Shown: positions 44,607-53,479, numbered from the stretch's first letter. The stretch is 64,000 bases of DNA from Geobacter argillaceus (GCF_007830735.1 NZ_VLLN01000002.1:62001-126000), one strand, 5' to 3'. The notes: generated by a model from the sequence alone, not told the origin. Made by a program: numbers and translations.

Positions 44607-47285
44607 TCAGTGCGCCTCACTCCAGTTATTCCCGTAACTCATATCCACCTTCAGCGGCACCCTGAGCGGCACGGCCTGCTCCATCTCATGGGCCACCAGC
44701 TGCTCCATGGCCACCAGTTCGCTTTCCGGTACCTCGAAGACCAGTTCGTCATGGACCTGCATGATGAGCCGGCTTTTGAGCCGTTCCCGCTGCAGCCTCG
44801 CCGCGATGTTCACCATGGCCTGCTTGATGATGTCCGCCGCCGAACCCTGGATCGGATAGTTGATGGCGTTTCGCTGGGCAAAGGCCCGGACGTTGAAGTT
44901 GCTGCTTGAAATGTCGGGAATCGGAAGCCGCCGGCCAAGCAGGGTGGTGACGAACCCCTGCTCTCCGGCAAGGTGAATGCACCGGTCGAGAAAGGCGATG
45001 GCGCCGCTGTGGCGGGCCTTGTAGCTGTCAATGAAATCCTCGGCCACCCGGCGCGCCACCCCCAGTTGCCTGGCCAGGCTGAAGGCCCCCTGGCCGTAAA
45101 TGACACCGAAGTTGATGGTCTTTGCCTGGCGGCGCATCTCCGGAGTGACCATCTCCGGGAAGAGGCCGAACACCTCGCTGGCGGTCCGGGTGTGGATGTC
45201 CTCGTCCCGGGCAAAGGCGTCGCAGAAGACCCGGTCCTCGGAGAGGTGGGCCAGGACCCGGAGCTCGATCTGGGAGTAGTCGGCGGAGAGGAGCAGGTGC
45301 CCCGGTTCGGCTATGAAGGCGTGGCGGATCAGGCGTCCCTCTTCGGTGCGGACCGGGATGTTCTGCAGGTTCGGCTCGGACGAGGAGAGGCGGCCGGTGG
45401 CGGTCACGGTCTGGTTGTAGGAGGTGTGGACACGGCCGGTGACCGGGTCGACCATCTTGGGCAGGGCATCGGTATAGGTGGACTTCAGCTTGGCCATGCT
45501 CCGGTACTGGAGGATCTGGAGGGCGATCTCGTGCCCCGCCTCGGCCAGCCGCTCCAGCTCCTCCACATTGGTGGACCAGCCGGTCTTGGTCTTGGTCTTC
45601 TTGCCGGTGGGGAGCTTGAGCCGATCGAACAGTATCTCCCCGAGCTGCTTGGGAGAATTGATGTTAAACTGGCCACCGGCCAGGGCGCAGATCGACTCTT
45701 CCAGTCGGGCCAGTTCCCCCCCGAAGCGTGCCGACAGCTCACCGAGGAGCTCCAGATCGAGCCGCACGCCGGCCAGCTCCATCTCCGCCAGGATCGTCAC
45801 CAGCGGCATCTCCAGCTCCCGGAAGAGCCCGGTCATCCCCTCCTTTGCCAGCATGGGGAGGAAGAGCCGGTGCAGGAGGAAGGTGGCATCCGCATCCTCG
45901 CACGCATAGCGGCTGGCCGCGGCCACCGCCACGTCGGCGAAGTTCTTCTGCTCCTTTCCCTTCCCGGTCACCTCGGCATAGCTGATCATCTTGTGGTCCA
46001 GGAACTCCACGGAGAGCGAGTCGAGTCCCTGGCTCTGGCGGGACGGGTTGTGCAGGTAGGCGGCCACCATGGTGTCGCACCAGACTCCGGCCAGGGTGAC
46101 GCCGGCGCGGCGGAGCACCTGGTAGTCGTACTTGATGTTCTGGCCCACGATCCGGCGCTCCGGGTCAATGAACAGTGGCCGTAAAGCGTCGAGGACGACG
46201 GCGAGGGGAAGCTGTTCGCCGGCGCCGGCCTCGCGGTGGCCAACCGGGATGTAGTACGCCTGGTGTTCCCGGTGGCTGAAGGAGAGGCCGACGATATCGG
46301 CCTCCAGAGGGTTGAGGCTCGTGGTCTCCAGATCGAAGGCAAAGGCCTCGGCCCCGGCCAGCTCCGCCACCAGCCGCTCCAGTTCCGCGGCGGTCGTGAC
46401 GGTCCGGTACTCCTCCGTGGAGAGGGTGGCCTGGCTGGTCAGCTCCCGCATCAGGGTGGTGAAACCGTACTCCTTGAACAGTTCGGCCAGCCGCTGGTTG
46501 TCCGGCGCACAAGCCGCAAAGTCGGCCAGGGCAAAGGGGATGGGGGTATGGTCGTCGATGGTGGCCAGCTGCCGGGAGAGTCGCGCCTGGTCGGCGGACT
46601 CCCGCAGCCGTTCGCCGGTCTTTCCCTTAACCTCGCCGGCCCGCTCCAGGAGCTCGTCCATGGAGCCGAACTCCTGGATCAGCTTCATGGCAGTCTTCTC
46701 CCCCACGCCGGGAACGCCGGGAATGTTGTCCGAACTGTCGCCGGCCAGCCCCAGGATGTCGATAACCCGTTCCGGGCCGACGCCGAACCGCTCCACCACC
46801 TCGGGGGGGCCGCTCTCCTTGTCCTTCATGGTATCCAGGAGCCGGACCGAGTCGGTGACGATCTGCATCAGGTCCTTGTCGCCGGTCACCACCATCACCG
46901 CCAGCCCCTCTTCCCGGCAGACCCGGGCAATGGTGCCGATGATGTCGTCCGCCTCATAGCCGGCGAGTTCCAGGGCCGGGATATTGAAGGCCCGCACCAT
47001 CTCCTTGATGGGGGCGATCTGGGGAACCAGGTCGTCGGGCATGGAGGCCCGGTTGGCCTTGTAGTCGGGATAGAGGGCGTTGCGGAAGGTCGTGCGGCCG
47101 GCGTCGAACACCACGGCCACGTGCTCGGGCCGACGGTCCTTGAGGACCTTGAGGAGCATCTGGGTGAAGCCGTAGAGGGCGTTGGTCGGAAAGCCGCTCG
47201 GCGAGGAGAGGTGGCGGATCGCGTAATAGGCCCGGTAGATGTAGGAGGAGCCGTCGATCAGGTAGAGGGTGGGGCGGTCGGCCAT
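44607..47285 (-). CDS. polA: DNA polymerase I
   Basis: An 892-residue repair and Okazaki-fragment polymerase with all three domains. 5'-3' exonuclease (1-290; LYLIDGSSYIYRAYYAIRHL, DSSDNIPGVPGVGEKTAMKL); 3'-5' proofreading domain with the acidic pair in FAFDLETTSLNPLEADIVGL, so apparently active; polymerase domain with motif A LSADYSQIELRVLAHLS, motif B RRQAKTINFGVIYGQGAF and motif C MQVHDELVFEVPE. The ATG at 47285 is taken since the homology begins MADRPTLYLIDGS. It is preceded after one base by the DUF4177 gene's stop. Confidence 0.97.
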   Translation of the reverse strand: MADRPTLYLIDGSSYIYRAYYAIRHLSSPSGFPTNALYGFTQMLLKVLKDRRPEHVAVVFDAGRTTFRNALYPDYKANRASMPDDLVPQIAPIKEMVRAFNIPALELAGYEADDIIGTIARVCREEGLAVMVVTGDKDLMQIVTDSVRLLDTMKDKESGPPEVVERFGVGPERVIDILGLAGDSSDNIPGVPGVGEKTAMKLIQEFGSMDELLERAGEVKGKTGERLRESADQARLSRQLATIDDHTPIPFALADFAACAPDNQRLAELFKEYGFTTLMRELTSQATLSTEEYRTVTTAAELERLVAELAGAEAFAFDLETTSLNPLEADIVGLSFSHREHQAYYIPVGHREAGAGEQLPLAVVLDALRPLFIDPERRIVGQNIKYDYQVLRRAGVTLAGVWCDTMVAAYLHNPSRQSQGLDSLSVEFLDHKMISYAEVTGKGKEQKNFADVAVAAASRYACEDADATFLLHRLFLPMLAKEGMTGLFRELEMPLVTILAEMELAGVRLDLELLGELSARFGGELARLEESICALAGGQFNINSPKQLGEILFDRLKLPTGKKTKTKTGWSTNVEELERLAEAGHEIALQILQYRSMAKLKSTYTDALPKMVDPVTGRVHTSYNQTVTATGRLSSSEPNLQNIPVRTEEGRLIRHAFIAEPGHLLLSADYSQIELRVLAHLSEDRVFCDAFARDEDIHTRTASEVFGLFPEMVTPEMRRQAKTINFGVIYGQGAFSLARQLGVARRVAEDFIDSYKARHSGAIAFLDRCIHLAGEQGFVTTLLGRRLPIPDISSSNFNVRAFAQRNAINYPIQGSAADIIKQAMVNIAARLQRERLKSRLIMQVHDELVFEVPESELVAMEQLVAHEMEQAVPLRVPLKVDMSYGNNWSEAH

Positions 47286-47286
47286 C

Positions 47287-47463
47287 TTAGGCCCCCTCTT
47301 CCGTGGTAAAGAGCACAAAGCCCATGGACGGCCGTTTCTGGGACTCGCGCATGGCGAAATGGATGCCGTCGAAGCACCACCCCTTGGCAGTCCACTCGTT
47401 CAGAATCTCTTCCAGGACATCCTCGGAAACCGTGTTCACTTCGACCACCTTGTAGCGCAGCAT
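47287..47463 (-). CDS. DUF4177-type small protein
   Basis: A 58-residue protein, MLRYKVVEVNTVSEDVLEEI, then NEWTAKGWCFDGIHFAM and SMGFVLFTTEEGA. The pattern YKVVEV...LEEILNEWTAKGW matches the DUF4177 family of short proteins of unknown role. The start MLRYK at 47463 has GGGGGAG just before it; the longer frame is an extension. It ends one base before polA and is probably co-transcribed. Confidence 0.8.
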   Translation of the reverse strand: MLRYKVVEVNTVSEDVLEEILNEWTAKGWCFDGIHFAMRESQKRPSMGFVLFTTEEGA

Positions 47464-47614
47464 CTCTCCCCCTCGTCTCCCATGATGCGGCCATAGTAGC
47501 CGAGTTACCCCCACCCTTCAAGGGGATTCGTCGCAGGTTGCATCCCTCGTCCCTTGTGGTATCGTTTGTTCACCCGCCACATGTCTGGCAACCATGGCGA
47601 AAAGGAGCGTGCAC

Positions 47615-47788
47615 ATGACAGAGAAGGAGATTGCGGTGCTGGAGCAGTTGGCAGAAGAAAAGGAGCTGGCACTGGAAAGCGACTGTAGCCGCAAGGATCT
47701 GAAGGAACGCCGGGCAGTCGCCAAGACCATGCTCTACGACGGCTCCAAGAAGTTGAAACACAGTGTCCCCAAAGGCAAGAAAATCTAG
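47615..47788 (+). CDS. small charged hypothetical protein
   Basis: A 57-residue, highly charged helical protein (MTEKEIAVLEQLAEEKELAL ... LKERRAVAKTMLYDGSKKLK). The ATG at 47615 is preceded by AAGGAG at six bases, which favours it over the ATG at 47594. No family recognised. It is followed by a terminator, so it forms a monocistronic unit divergent from the DUF4177-polA operon. Confidence 0.65.
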   Translation: MTEKEIAVLEQLAEEKELALESDCSRKDLKERRAVAKTMLYDGSKKLKHSVPKGKKI

Positions 47789-47819
47789 TCAGCGCACGGC
47801 ACCATACGCCAATCCATCG

Positions 47820-47846
47820 GGCGGGAGCAGAATGACTGCTCCCGCC
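47820..47846 (+). terminator. intrinsic terminator before hsp20
   Basis: GGCGGGAGCAG (47820-47830) pairs with CTGCTCCCGCC (47836-47846), loop AATGA, then TTGACTTTTCC. The TTGACT directly after the stem could also be the -35 box of the hsp20 promoter (TTGACT-N16-TATGTT), so terminator and promoter abut. Confidence 0.8.
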
Positions 47847-47912
47847 TTGACTTTTCCAATGTCATGATTATGTTGTTGGCAACAAGAGACTGTTCGGAAG
47901 GAGGAAACAACC

Positions 47913-48356
47913 ATGGCGATCGTCAAGTACAATCCGTTTCGGGACCTGCGGGCCATGCAGGAGCAGATGAACCGGCTCCTCGACATGGCGTGGAACCGGG
48001 AGATCGGTGAGGAGTTGAAGGAAGGAATCTGGCAGCCGCCGGTTGACATCTACGAGGACGAGAATTCAGTGGTGATCAAGGCGGAACTCCCCGGCGTCGA
48101 CCAGAAGGAGATCGACATCAGGATCGAGGACAACACCCTGACCCTCCGGGGCGAACGGAAACACAGCCAGGAAGTGAAGAAGGAAAACTACCACCGGGTC
48201 GAGCGCTTCTACGGCACCTTCCAGCGCAGCTTCTCACTCCCCCACACCATCGACCAGGAGCATGTCAAGGCGACCTGCGACCAGGGGGTGCTCACCGTCA
48301 CCCTGCCGAAACGGGAAGAGAAGAAGCCGAAGCAGATCAATGTGGAAGTGAAGTAA
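47913..48356 (+). CDS. small heat-shock protein (Hsp20 family)
   Basis: A 147-residue alpha-crystallin-type chaperone that holds unfolding proteins. MAIVKYNPFRDLRAMQEQMN starts a short N-terminal arm; the alpha-crystallin domain (about 45-135) has PPVDIYEDENSVVIKAELPG and the conserved G-V-L in CDQGVLTVTLPK; a short C-terminal tail with KPKQINVEVK ends in the I-X-V type motif. GGAGG precedes the ATG. A palindrome (TTGTTGGCAACAA, at about 47873) lies in the leader and might be an operator. Monocistronic. Confidence 0.94.
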   Translation: MAIVKYNPFRDLRAMQEQMNRLLDMAWNREIGEELKEGIWQPPVDIYEDENSVVIKAELPGVDQKEIDIRIEDNTLTLRGERKHSQEVKKENYHRVERFYGTFQRSFSLPHTIDQEHVKATCDQGVLTVTLPKREEKKPKQINVEVK

Positions 48357-48374
48357 TACGCTCGGTGCTGCTTT

Positions 48375-49178
48375 TCAATTCATGCTTCCGGTCCGATACC
48401 CTTCCAGATCCAGGGCAACGTACCTGAACCCCGCCGCCTTGAAAGCCGCGACGAGTTCGTGCCGCAGCTCGGGTTCCAGAAGGCGGCCCATTTCCTCCGG
48501 TGCCAGTTCGATGCGGGCGGTCTCGCCGTGGTAGCGCACCCGGTAGACCCGGAACCCCCGCTCCCGCAGGAACTCCTCCCCCTGCCCCACCATGCCGAGC
48601 CGCTCCCGGGTAATGGCCGTTCCATAGGGGAAGCGGCTGGAAAGGCAGGCGAACGGCTGCTTGTTCCAGGTCGGCAGCCCCAGCTCCCGGCTCAGCTCAC
48701 GGATGTCGGCCTTGCCGAGCCCGGCCTCCAGCAGCGGGCTCCGCACGGCCAGCTCCCCTGCCGCGGTGCGGCCCGGGCGATAGTCCCCCAGATCGTCCGT
48801 GTTGCTGCCGTCAACGACCCAGGCAAGACCCAGTTCGTCCGCCTTGGCCCGGCAGAGGGAGAACAGCTCCTTCTTGCAGTGGTAGCAGCGGTCCCGTGGG
48901 TTGTCCGCAAAACCGGGGATCTCCAGCTCGTTGGACTCGATCACCACCTGCCGCACCCCCGCCAGCTCCGCCAGCGACACCGCCTCCCTGAACTCGTACT
49001 CCGGGTAGGTGGGAGAGGTGGCCGTCACCGCCACCACCCGGTCGCCCAGCAGTTGATGGGCCACCGCAACGAGAAAGGTTGAGTCGACGCCGCCGGAAAA
49101 AGCCACCAGCATCGACCCCATATCCTTGATGATCGCATTGAGCGTGGCGAGTTTTGTGTGCAGTTCGTCCATTTGCAT
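48375..49178 (-). CDS. larE: LarE-like ATP-dependent sacrificial sulfur transferase
   Basis: A 267-residue PP-loop protein. LarE adenylates the carboxylates of the nicotinic-acid-derived cofactor and donates sulfur, making the nickel-pincer cofactor (NPN) of lactate racemase and related enzymes. The PP-loop SGGVDST, the motif SPTYPEYEFREAV, CYHCKKELF and the sulfur-donor cysteine in QPFACLSSRFPYG (the position of Cys176 in Lactobacillus LarE) are present. No larA, larB or larC is in the window. The start could also be ATG at 49172. It faces the hsp20 gene. Confidence 0.9.
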   Translation of the reverse strand: MQMDELHTKLATLNAIIKDMGSMLVAFSGGVDSTFLVAVAHQLLGDRVVAVTATSPTYPEYEFREAVSLAELAGVRQVVIESNELEIPGFADNPRDRCYHCKKELFSLCRAKADELGLAWVVDGSNTDDLGDYRPGRTAAGELAVRSPLLEAGLGKADIRELSRELGLPTWNKQPFACLSSRFPYGTAITRERLGMVGQGEEFLRERGFRVYRVRYHGETARIELAPEEMGRLLEPELRHELVAAFKAAGFRYVALDLEGYRTGSMN

Positions 49179-49183
49179 CCCCG

Positions 49184-49212
49184 TAAAAAAACAAGGCCCG
49201 CCAAAGCGGGCC
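49184..49212 (-). terminator. intrinsic terminator after the Rrf2 gene
   Basis: On the minus strand GGCCCGC and GCGGGCC (49212-49206 and 49201-49195) close a four-base loop, followed by TTGTTTTTTT. It separates the Rrf2 gene from larE, so larE is probably transcribed separately. Confidence 0.85.
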
Positions 49213-49234
49213 GCGTAACCCTCAATTGAGCAGG

Positions 49235-49702
49235 TCAGATGTAGTACACGAAGCGGTGATCCTGTTCCCTGGTCACCCCCATGGCCACCCCTCGGTCACA
49301 GAGGGTCTTCAGGGTGATCTCGTCGAAGTAGCCGTTCAAAAGGGTGCTGGCTTCCTGCCAGATGATCTGGGTGACACAGGCGCCGTCAAAGGTGCACTCA
49401 CCCGTTTTTTTGCGTTTGGTAGTATTGCACTCCACCAGCACCAGATCCCCCTCAGTCGCCTGGATAATCTGCTTCAGGGTGATCTCCTCCGGCTTTTTGG
49501 CCAACATGTATCCCCCTTGGGGACCACGTTTGCTCTTCAGGATGCCCGCTTTCTTCAGGGATTGGAATATCTGCTCCAGGTAGCGCGGCGAGATCTGCTG
49601 GCGCCGGGAGATGTCCTGGATCTGCGCCGGGAGGGTACCGGAGTTGTAGGCAATGTCAAAGAGCGCCCGCAGACCGTAACGACTCTTGGTGGAAAGACGC
49701 AT
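49235..49702 (-). CDS. Rrf2-family transcriptional regulator
   Basis: A 155-residue regulator with the N-terminal winged helix MRLSTKSRYGLRALFDIAYN, QDISRRQQISPRYLEQIFQS and LKSKRGPQGGYMLAKKPEEI. A cluster of three cysteines (VECNTTKRKKTGECTFDGAC V, about 92-110) is in the position of the Fe-S ligands of IscR/NsrR, so it may sense iron-sulfur status, nitric oxide or redox. It differs in spacing, and the ligand set is not certain. The ATG at 49702 has GAGGAG upstream and a near-consensus promoter with possible operator precedes it. Confidence 0.92.
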   Translation of the reverse strand: MRLSTKSRYGLRALFDIAYNSGTLPAQIQDISRRQQISPRYLEQIFQSLKKAGILKSKRGPQGGYMLAKKPEEITLKQIIQATEGDLVLVECNTTKRKKTGECTFDGACVTQIIWQEASTLLNGYFDEITLKTLCDRGVAMGVTREQDHRFVYYI

Positions 49703-49731
49703 TGTTTTCTCCTCGTGCAATAAGATACATC

Positions 49732-49760
49732 ACTATAGAAAACTCTAGCGCTTTTGTCAA
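49732..49760 (-). promoter_or_regulatory. near-consensus promoter for the Rrf2 gene
   Basis: TTGACA (49760-49755), 17 bases, TATAGT (49737-49732) on the minus strand. Rrf2 regulators often repress themselves, and the AT-rich region over this promoter could be the operator; that is inference. Confidence 0.75.
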
Positions 49761-49827
49761 AAATAACCTTATGAATAACCGACCATTCCCCGGTCTTTTC
49801 CATGAGGTCATCCACACACCGTTGGCA

Positions 49828-50193
49828 TCAGATCTGGTGGCAGGCAAGGCAAAGAGAACTCCGGGTCATACCGACCGGCAGGTGCCACGGTTCCCGGTTG
49901 CGCAGATCATGGCAGGTAAGGCAGGTAAGTTCACCGTTTTGCACGTCAATACCCCGTGCGGCCAGCTGCCGGACGGGAGTGTAGCGCTGCTCGCTCCCCG
50001 ACGGAGGATAGGGAACATGGGACGGGTGATGACGGGCTTTCTCGAAGGTATGACATTCAACGCAGACCGCCTGCCGGTCCATGCCGACCAGAGAACGGCC
50101 GTGGTGCTCCGCACCGCCTGTACCCCGGCCAGTGACGCAGGCAGCCACCGGCACAACCAGTATCCCGACCAACAGCATTCGCATGCTCGCCAT
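49828..50193 (-). CDS. small triheme c-type cytochrome lipoprotein
   Basis: A 121-residue exported protein with signal MRMLLVGILVVPVAAC and lipobox VAAC, hence probably lipid-anchored. Three heme-binding motifs follow: CVECH, CLTCH and CLACH, the last four residues from the C-terminus. Spare histidines (HHGRS, RHHPSH) could serve as distal ligands. GGGGG precedes the ATG at 50193. Its downstream end faces the Rrf2 promoter. It would be a small periplasmic or outer-membrane electron carrier. Confidence 0.85.
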   Translation of the reverse strand: MASMRMLLVGILVVPVAACVTGRGTGGAEHHGRSLVGMDRQAVCVECHTFEKARHHPSHVPYPPSGSEQRYTPVRQLAARGIDVQNGELTCLTCHDLRNREPWHLPVGMTRSSLCLACHQI

Positions 50194-50226
50194 GATTACC
50201 CCCACACGTTCACTGCACCCCGACCA

Positions 50227-50433
50227 TCATTCCGCCGGTTCGCCGCTGCCGCGCTCCAGCCGTACGATCTCGTCGTTCTCCACCCGGAACCGGTCGCCGA
50301 ACTGGTTGGTCCAGCTGTCCCCCTCGTCCAGCGGATAGGGAACCTCCCTGCGGCCGAGAAACAGTTCCTCGTCGCCGATATAGGCAAACCAGTCAAGGTT
50401 GCCGGTCATCCAGATCTTGTTCTTTATCGCCAT
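50227..50433 (-). CDS. small hypothetical protein (68 aa)
   Basis: A 68-residue acidic protein: MAIKNKIWMTGNLDWFAYIG, DEELFLGRREVPYPLDEGDS, WTNQFGDRFRVENDEIVRLE. It is rich in aromatic and acidic residues and looks like a compact beta fold. GGGGGAACC precedes the ATG at 50433. It ends 34 bases before the triheme lipoprotein gene and shares its direction, so the two probably form an operon. Family not recognised. Confidence 0.7.
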   Translation of the reverse strand: MAIKNKIWMTGNLDWFAYIGDEELFLGRREVPYPLDEGDSWTNQFGDRFRVENDEIVRLERGSGEPAE

Positions 50434-50587
50434 GGTTCCCCCTGAATGATGTTTGCTGTATTGAAACACAAACCGGGCAGCGGTTCAAGCGCTCCTGTGT
50501 TTTTGCTTGTTGGTTGTCGGCAATTTTGCTATGTATTTGCAATTCCCGCCCGGAAACGATCCCCATTGCACCAAAGGAGCCAGACCC

Positions 50588-51436
50588 ATGAAATTCACCA
50601 AAATGCACGGTGCCGGCAATGATTACGTCTATGTGAACTGTTTTGCCGAACCGGTTGAGAATCCAGCAGACACCGCCATTAAGGTTTCCAACCGCAACTT
50701 CGGCATCGGCTCCGACGGCCTGATCCTGATCCTTCCCTCGGACAAGGCGGATGTGCGGATGCGGATGTTCAACAGCGACGGCTCGGAATCGGAAATGTGC
50801 GGCAATGGTATCCGCTGCGTGGCAAAATACGCCTATGACCACGGCATCGTGAGCAAAAAGGAAATCACCGCCGAAACCGGTGCCGGCATCCTGACCCTGC
50901 AGCTCTTCACCGGCAGCGACAACAAGGTGGAGCGGGTACGGGTCAACATGGGCAAACCGCGGCTCACCAAGGCGGAGATCCCGATGATGGGCGAGCCGCA
51001 GGGGGATCAGACCGTCAACCAGCCACTGAACATTCTGCATACCACCTTCAACATCACGACCGTTTCCATGGGGAATCCGCACTGCGTCATTTTCGTGGAT
51101 GACGTCGAAACCTTCCAGGTGGAGAAGTACGGCCCGCTCATCGAGAACCACGACCTCTTCCCCCGGCGGACCAATGTGGAGTTCGTCCAGATCATCTCCC
51201 GCACCGAGGTGCGCCAGCGGACCTGGGAGCGCGGTGCCGGCGAGACCCTGGCCTGCGGCACCGGCGCCAGCGCCGTCTGCGTGGCCGGAGCCCTCAACGG
51301 CCTGACCGAGAAGAGGATACGCAACCACCTCTCCGGCGGCGACCTGGAGCTGGAATGGGCCGAGGACGGTCACCTGTACATGACCGGTCCGGCAACCGAG
51401 GTATTCTCCGGCGAGATCAACCTGAGCAAGCTGTAA
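50588..51436 (+). CDS. dapF: diaminopimelate epimerase
   Basis: A 282-residue enzyme that converts LL- to meso-diaminopimelate for lysine and peptidoglycan. The start [19 protein letters not shown] is diagnostic (upstream codons are an extension). Both catalytic cysteines are present, in [17 protein letters not shown] and [23 protein letters not shown] precedes the ATG. A terminator and a large palindrome follow. Confidence 0.97.
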   Translation: MKFTKMHGAGNDYVYVNCFAEPVENPADTAIKVSNRNFGIGSDGLILILPSDKADVRMRMFNSDGSESEMCGNGIRCVAKYAYDHGIVSKKEITAETGAGILTLQLFTGSDNKVERVRVNMGKPRLTKAEIPMMGEPQGDQTVNQPLNILHTTFNITTVSMGNPHCVIFVDDVETFQVEKYGPLIENHDLFPRRTNVEFVQIISRTEVRQRTWERGAGETLACGTGASAVCVAGALNGLTEKRIRNHLSGGDLELEWAEDGHLYMTGPATEVFSGEINLSKL

Positions 51437-51458
51437 CCGTTGCCACACTCTCAATCAC

Positions 51459-51488
51459 AAGGGCTAAAGGCATCCACCTTTGGCCCTT
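51459..51488 (+). terminator. intrinsic terminator after dapF
   Basis: AAGGGCTAAAGG (51459-51470) pairs with CCTTTGGCCCTT (51477-51488), with one G-T pair, around the loop CATCCA, and is followed by TGTCGTT. Moderately strong. Confidence 0.65.
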
Positions 51489-51515
51489 TGTCGTTAAGGA
51501 CGATATTAAGAACCT

Positions 51516-51639
51516 CAGGTTGCTCAAAAATAGTCAGATCGTCGCACCCGCAGCAAGCTTCGAGGGAGGCGTAGCAGCGCTACGCCGCACCGAAGAGCTT
51601 GCGAGGACGGCGGCGAGATGGCTGTTTTTCAGCAACCTG
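51516..51639. repeat. 124-base imperfect palindromic element
   Basis: The region is a long imperfect inverted repeat about 51577. Outer arms: CAGGTTGCTCAAAAATAG at 51516 against CTGTTTTTCAGCAACCTG ending at 51639; inner stem GGCGTAGC (51568-51575) with GCTACGCC (51579-51586). In between, CGCAGCAAGCTTCGAGG and CGAAGAGCTTGCGAGG also pair. It lies between dapF and the HIT gene and ends 15 bases before the HIT start codon. The size and symmetry suggest a MITE-like or REP-type dispersed element. Confidence 0.8.
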
Positions 51640-51653
51640 CTATGGAGCGCCGG

Positions 51654-52073
51654 ATGACCGACTGCCCGATGTGCCGCAAGTGGAGTGACGACGCCGATCT
51701 CAGGATCGCGGAACTGGAGCGGTGCTATGTCCTCCTGAACCGCGACCAGTTTTTCCCCGGCTATACCTTTGTCTTCACGAAAGAACATGTCACGGAGCTG
51801 TTCCACCTGGACCGCTTTACCCGGATAGCCGTCATGGAGGAGGTAACTGCAGTGGCCGCGGCCCTGTACAAGCTCTTCCAACCTGATAAAATCAATTACG
51901 AACTGCTCGGCAACATGGTGCCGCACATGCACTGGCACTTGGTGCCCCGCTTTGCCGGTGATCCGCTCTGGCCCCGCCCCATCTGGAGCGAGCCGCACGA
52001 GCCGGCGACCGTTTCGGCTGCGGCTTACGCGGAACGCATTGCCGCAATACAACAGACCCTGGGGGAGCGATGA
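51654..52073 (+). CDS. HIT-family nucleotide-binding protein
   Basis: A 139-residue histidine-triad protein. MTDCPMCRKWSDDADLRIAE starts with a CX2C typical of this subgroup; the HIT motif is HMHWHLVPRF. Members hydrolyse dinucleoside polyphosphates or nucleoside phosphoramidates. The ATG at 51654 with GGAG six bases upstream is preferred; an upstream in-frame ATG lies within the palindromic element. It overlaps nfo by four bases (ATGA). Confidence 0.9.
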   Translation: MTDCPMCRKWSDDADLRIAELERCYVLLNRDQFFPGYTFVFTKEHVTELFHLDRFTRIAVMEEVTAVAAALYKLFQPDKINYELLGNMVPHMHWHLVPRFAGDPLWPRPIWSEPHEPATVSAAAYAERIAAIQQTLGER

Positions 52074-52924
52074 AAGACTATCTTGGCGCGCACATGTCCA
52101 TTGCCGGCGGTATCCACCTCGCCATCGATCGGGGCGTTCAGGCCGGCTGCGGTGTCGTCCAGGTATTCACCCAGGTCTCCAACCAGTGGCGCGGCAAAAT
52201 GCCGTCCGACGCCGATGCTGCCCTGTTCCGCGAAAAGCTGGCCGCCTCCGGCATGCACGAGGTGGTGAGCCACGACATCTACCTGATCAATCTTGCGGCC
52301 GCACCGGGCGAGACCAGGGACAAGAGCCTGGCAGGCTTTGGCGAGGAGATGCGGCGCTGTGCTCTCCTGGGGATCAACAAGATCGTCATGCACCCCGGCT
52401 CACATGTGGGGGATGGCGAAGCAACCGGCATCGCCCGCATCGTCGAGGCATTCGATCACCTATTGACTGCTGTGCCCGAATTCACCGGCACGGTGCTGCT
52501 CGAAACCACCGCCGGCCAGGGGACCAACCTGGGGTACTCCTTCGAGCAGCTCGCGGAGATCATCCACGGATCAAGCTTCCCCGACCGCTTCGGTATCTGC
52601 TTCGACACCTGCCATACCTTTGCCGCCGGCTATGACCTCACCACCCGGGAAAGCTACGACCAGGTCTGGGCCGCATTCGACCGGCTCATCGGCATCGACC
52701 GGCTGGCCTGCTTCCACATTAACGACTCAAAGAAAGGGCTCGGTTGCCGAGTCGACCGCCACGAACATATCGGCCAGGGTGCCATGGGGCTGGAGCCGTT
52801 CCGGTTCATCATGAACGACCCTCTCTTCGCGGCCATTCCCAAGCTTCTGGAGACCCCCAAGGGGGACAGCGACGAGATGGATGCCATCAACCTCTCGCTG
52901 CTGCGGGGGCTGATCAAAACATAG
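52070..52924 (+). CDS. nfo: endonuclease IV (AP endonuclease)
   Basis: A 284-residue TIM-barrel metalloenzyme that cuts DNA at abasic sites. [72 protein letters not shown] and [20 protein letters not shown] contain the three-zinc ligands. Full length. It follows the HIT gene with an ATGA overlap and precedes the macro-domain gene by 11 bases, forming a small repair/nucleotide-processing operon. Confidence 0.97.
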   Translation: MKDYLGAHMSIAGGIHLAIDRGVQAGCGVVQVFTQVSNQWRGKMPSDADAALFREKLAASGMHEVVSHDIYLINLAAAPGETRDKSLAGFGEEMRRCALLGINKIVMHPGSHVGDGEATGIARIVEAFDHLLTAVPEFTGTVLLETTAGQGTNLGYSFEQLAEIIHGSSFPDRFGICFDTCHTFAAGYDLTTRESYDQVWAAFDRLIGIDRLACFHINDSKKGLGCRVDRHEHIGQGAMGLEPFRFIMNDPLFAAIPKLLETPKGDSDEMDAINLSLLRGLIKT

Positions 52925-52935
52925 GGGGAACGTTC

Positions 52936-53454
52936 ATGCACGAGCGTATCGAAATCATCCCGGGAGACCTCACGAAACTGTCAGTGGACGCCATTGTCAA
53001 TGCGGCCAACACCTCGCTCTTGGGCGGTGGCGGGGTGGATGGCGCCATCCATAGGGCTGCCGGGCCGGAACTGCTGGCCGAATGCCGGAAGCTGAACGGC
53101 TGCGAAACCGGCGATGCCAAGATAACCAATGGGTATCGGCTGCCGGCCGGACATGTCATTCACACCGTCGGCCCGGTCTGGCACGGTGGCAGCCGGGGCG
53201 AGCCGGAGCTTCTCAGAAGCTGCTACCAACGGTCCTTTGCCGTGGCCCACGAACACGGCCTCCACTCCATAGCCTTCCCTGCCATCAGCTGCGGAGTTTA
53301 CGGCTATCCACTGGCCGAGGCCTGCGCCATTGCCATGGAAGAAGCCGAATCTGCACTGGAGCGCTATCAGGAACTGGAGCGGGTGGTATTTGTTCCGTTC
53401 GGCGCAGAAGCAGAAGCCGCCTACAGGCGCACGGCGCGTCATGCACCGGAATGA
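52936..53454 (+). CDS. macro-domain protein (ADP-ribosyl hydrolase type)
   Basis: A 172-residue protein that is a single macro domain. Motifs are [20 protein letters not shown] (ADP-ribose binding), [20 protein letters not shown] and [12 protein letters not shown]. It resembles MacroD-type O-acetyl-ADP-ribose deacetylases such as YmdB. GGGGGAACG lies before the ATG at 52936; upstream codons belong to nfo. It ends the HIT-nfo-macro run, just before a near-perfect palindromic terminator. Confidence 0.92.
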   Translation: MHERIEIIPGDLTKLSVDAIVNAANTSLLGGGGVDGAIHRAAGPELLAECRKLNGCETGDAKITNGYRLPAGHVIHTVGPVWHGGSRGEPELLRSCYQRSFAVAHEHGLHSIAFPAISCGVYGYPLAEACAIAMEEAESALERYQELERVVFVPFGAEAEAAYRRTARHAPE

Positions 53455-53479
53455 CACACCCTGGCCACTGTCTCAAAAC

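Noticed and set aside
51618-51653. Upstream in-frame ATG of the HIT gene as true start
   Set aside because: It lies inside the palindromic element and adds 12 residues outside the family; ATG at 51654 has a proper GGAG.
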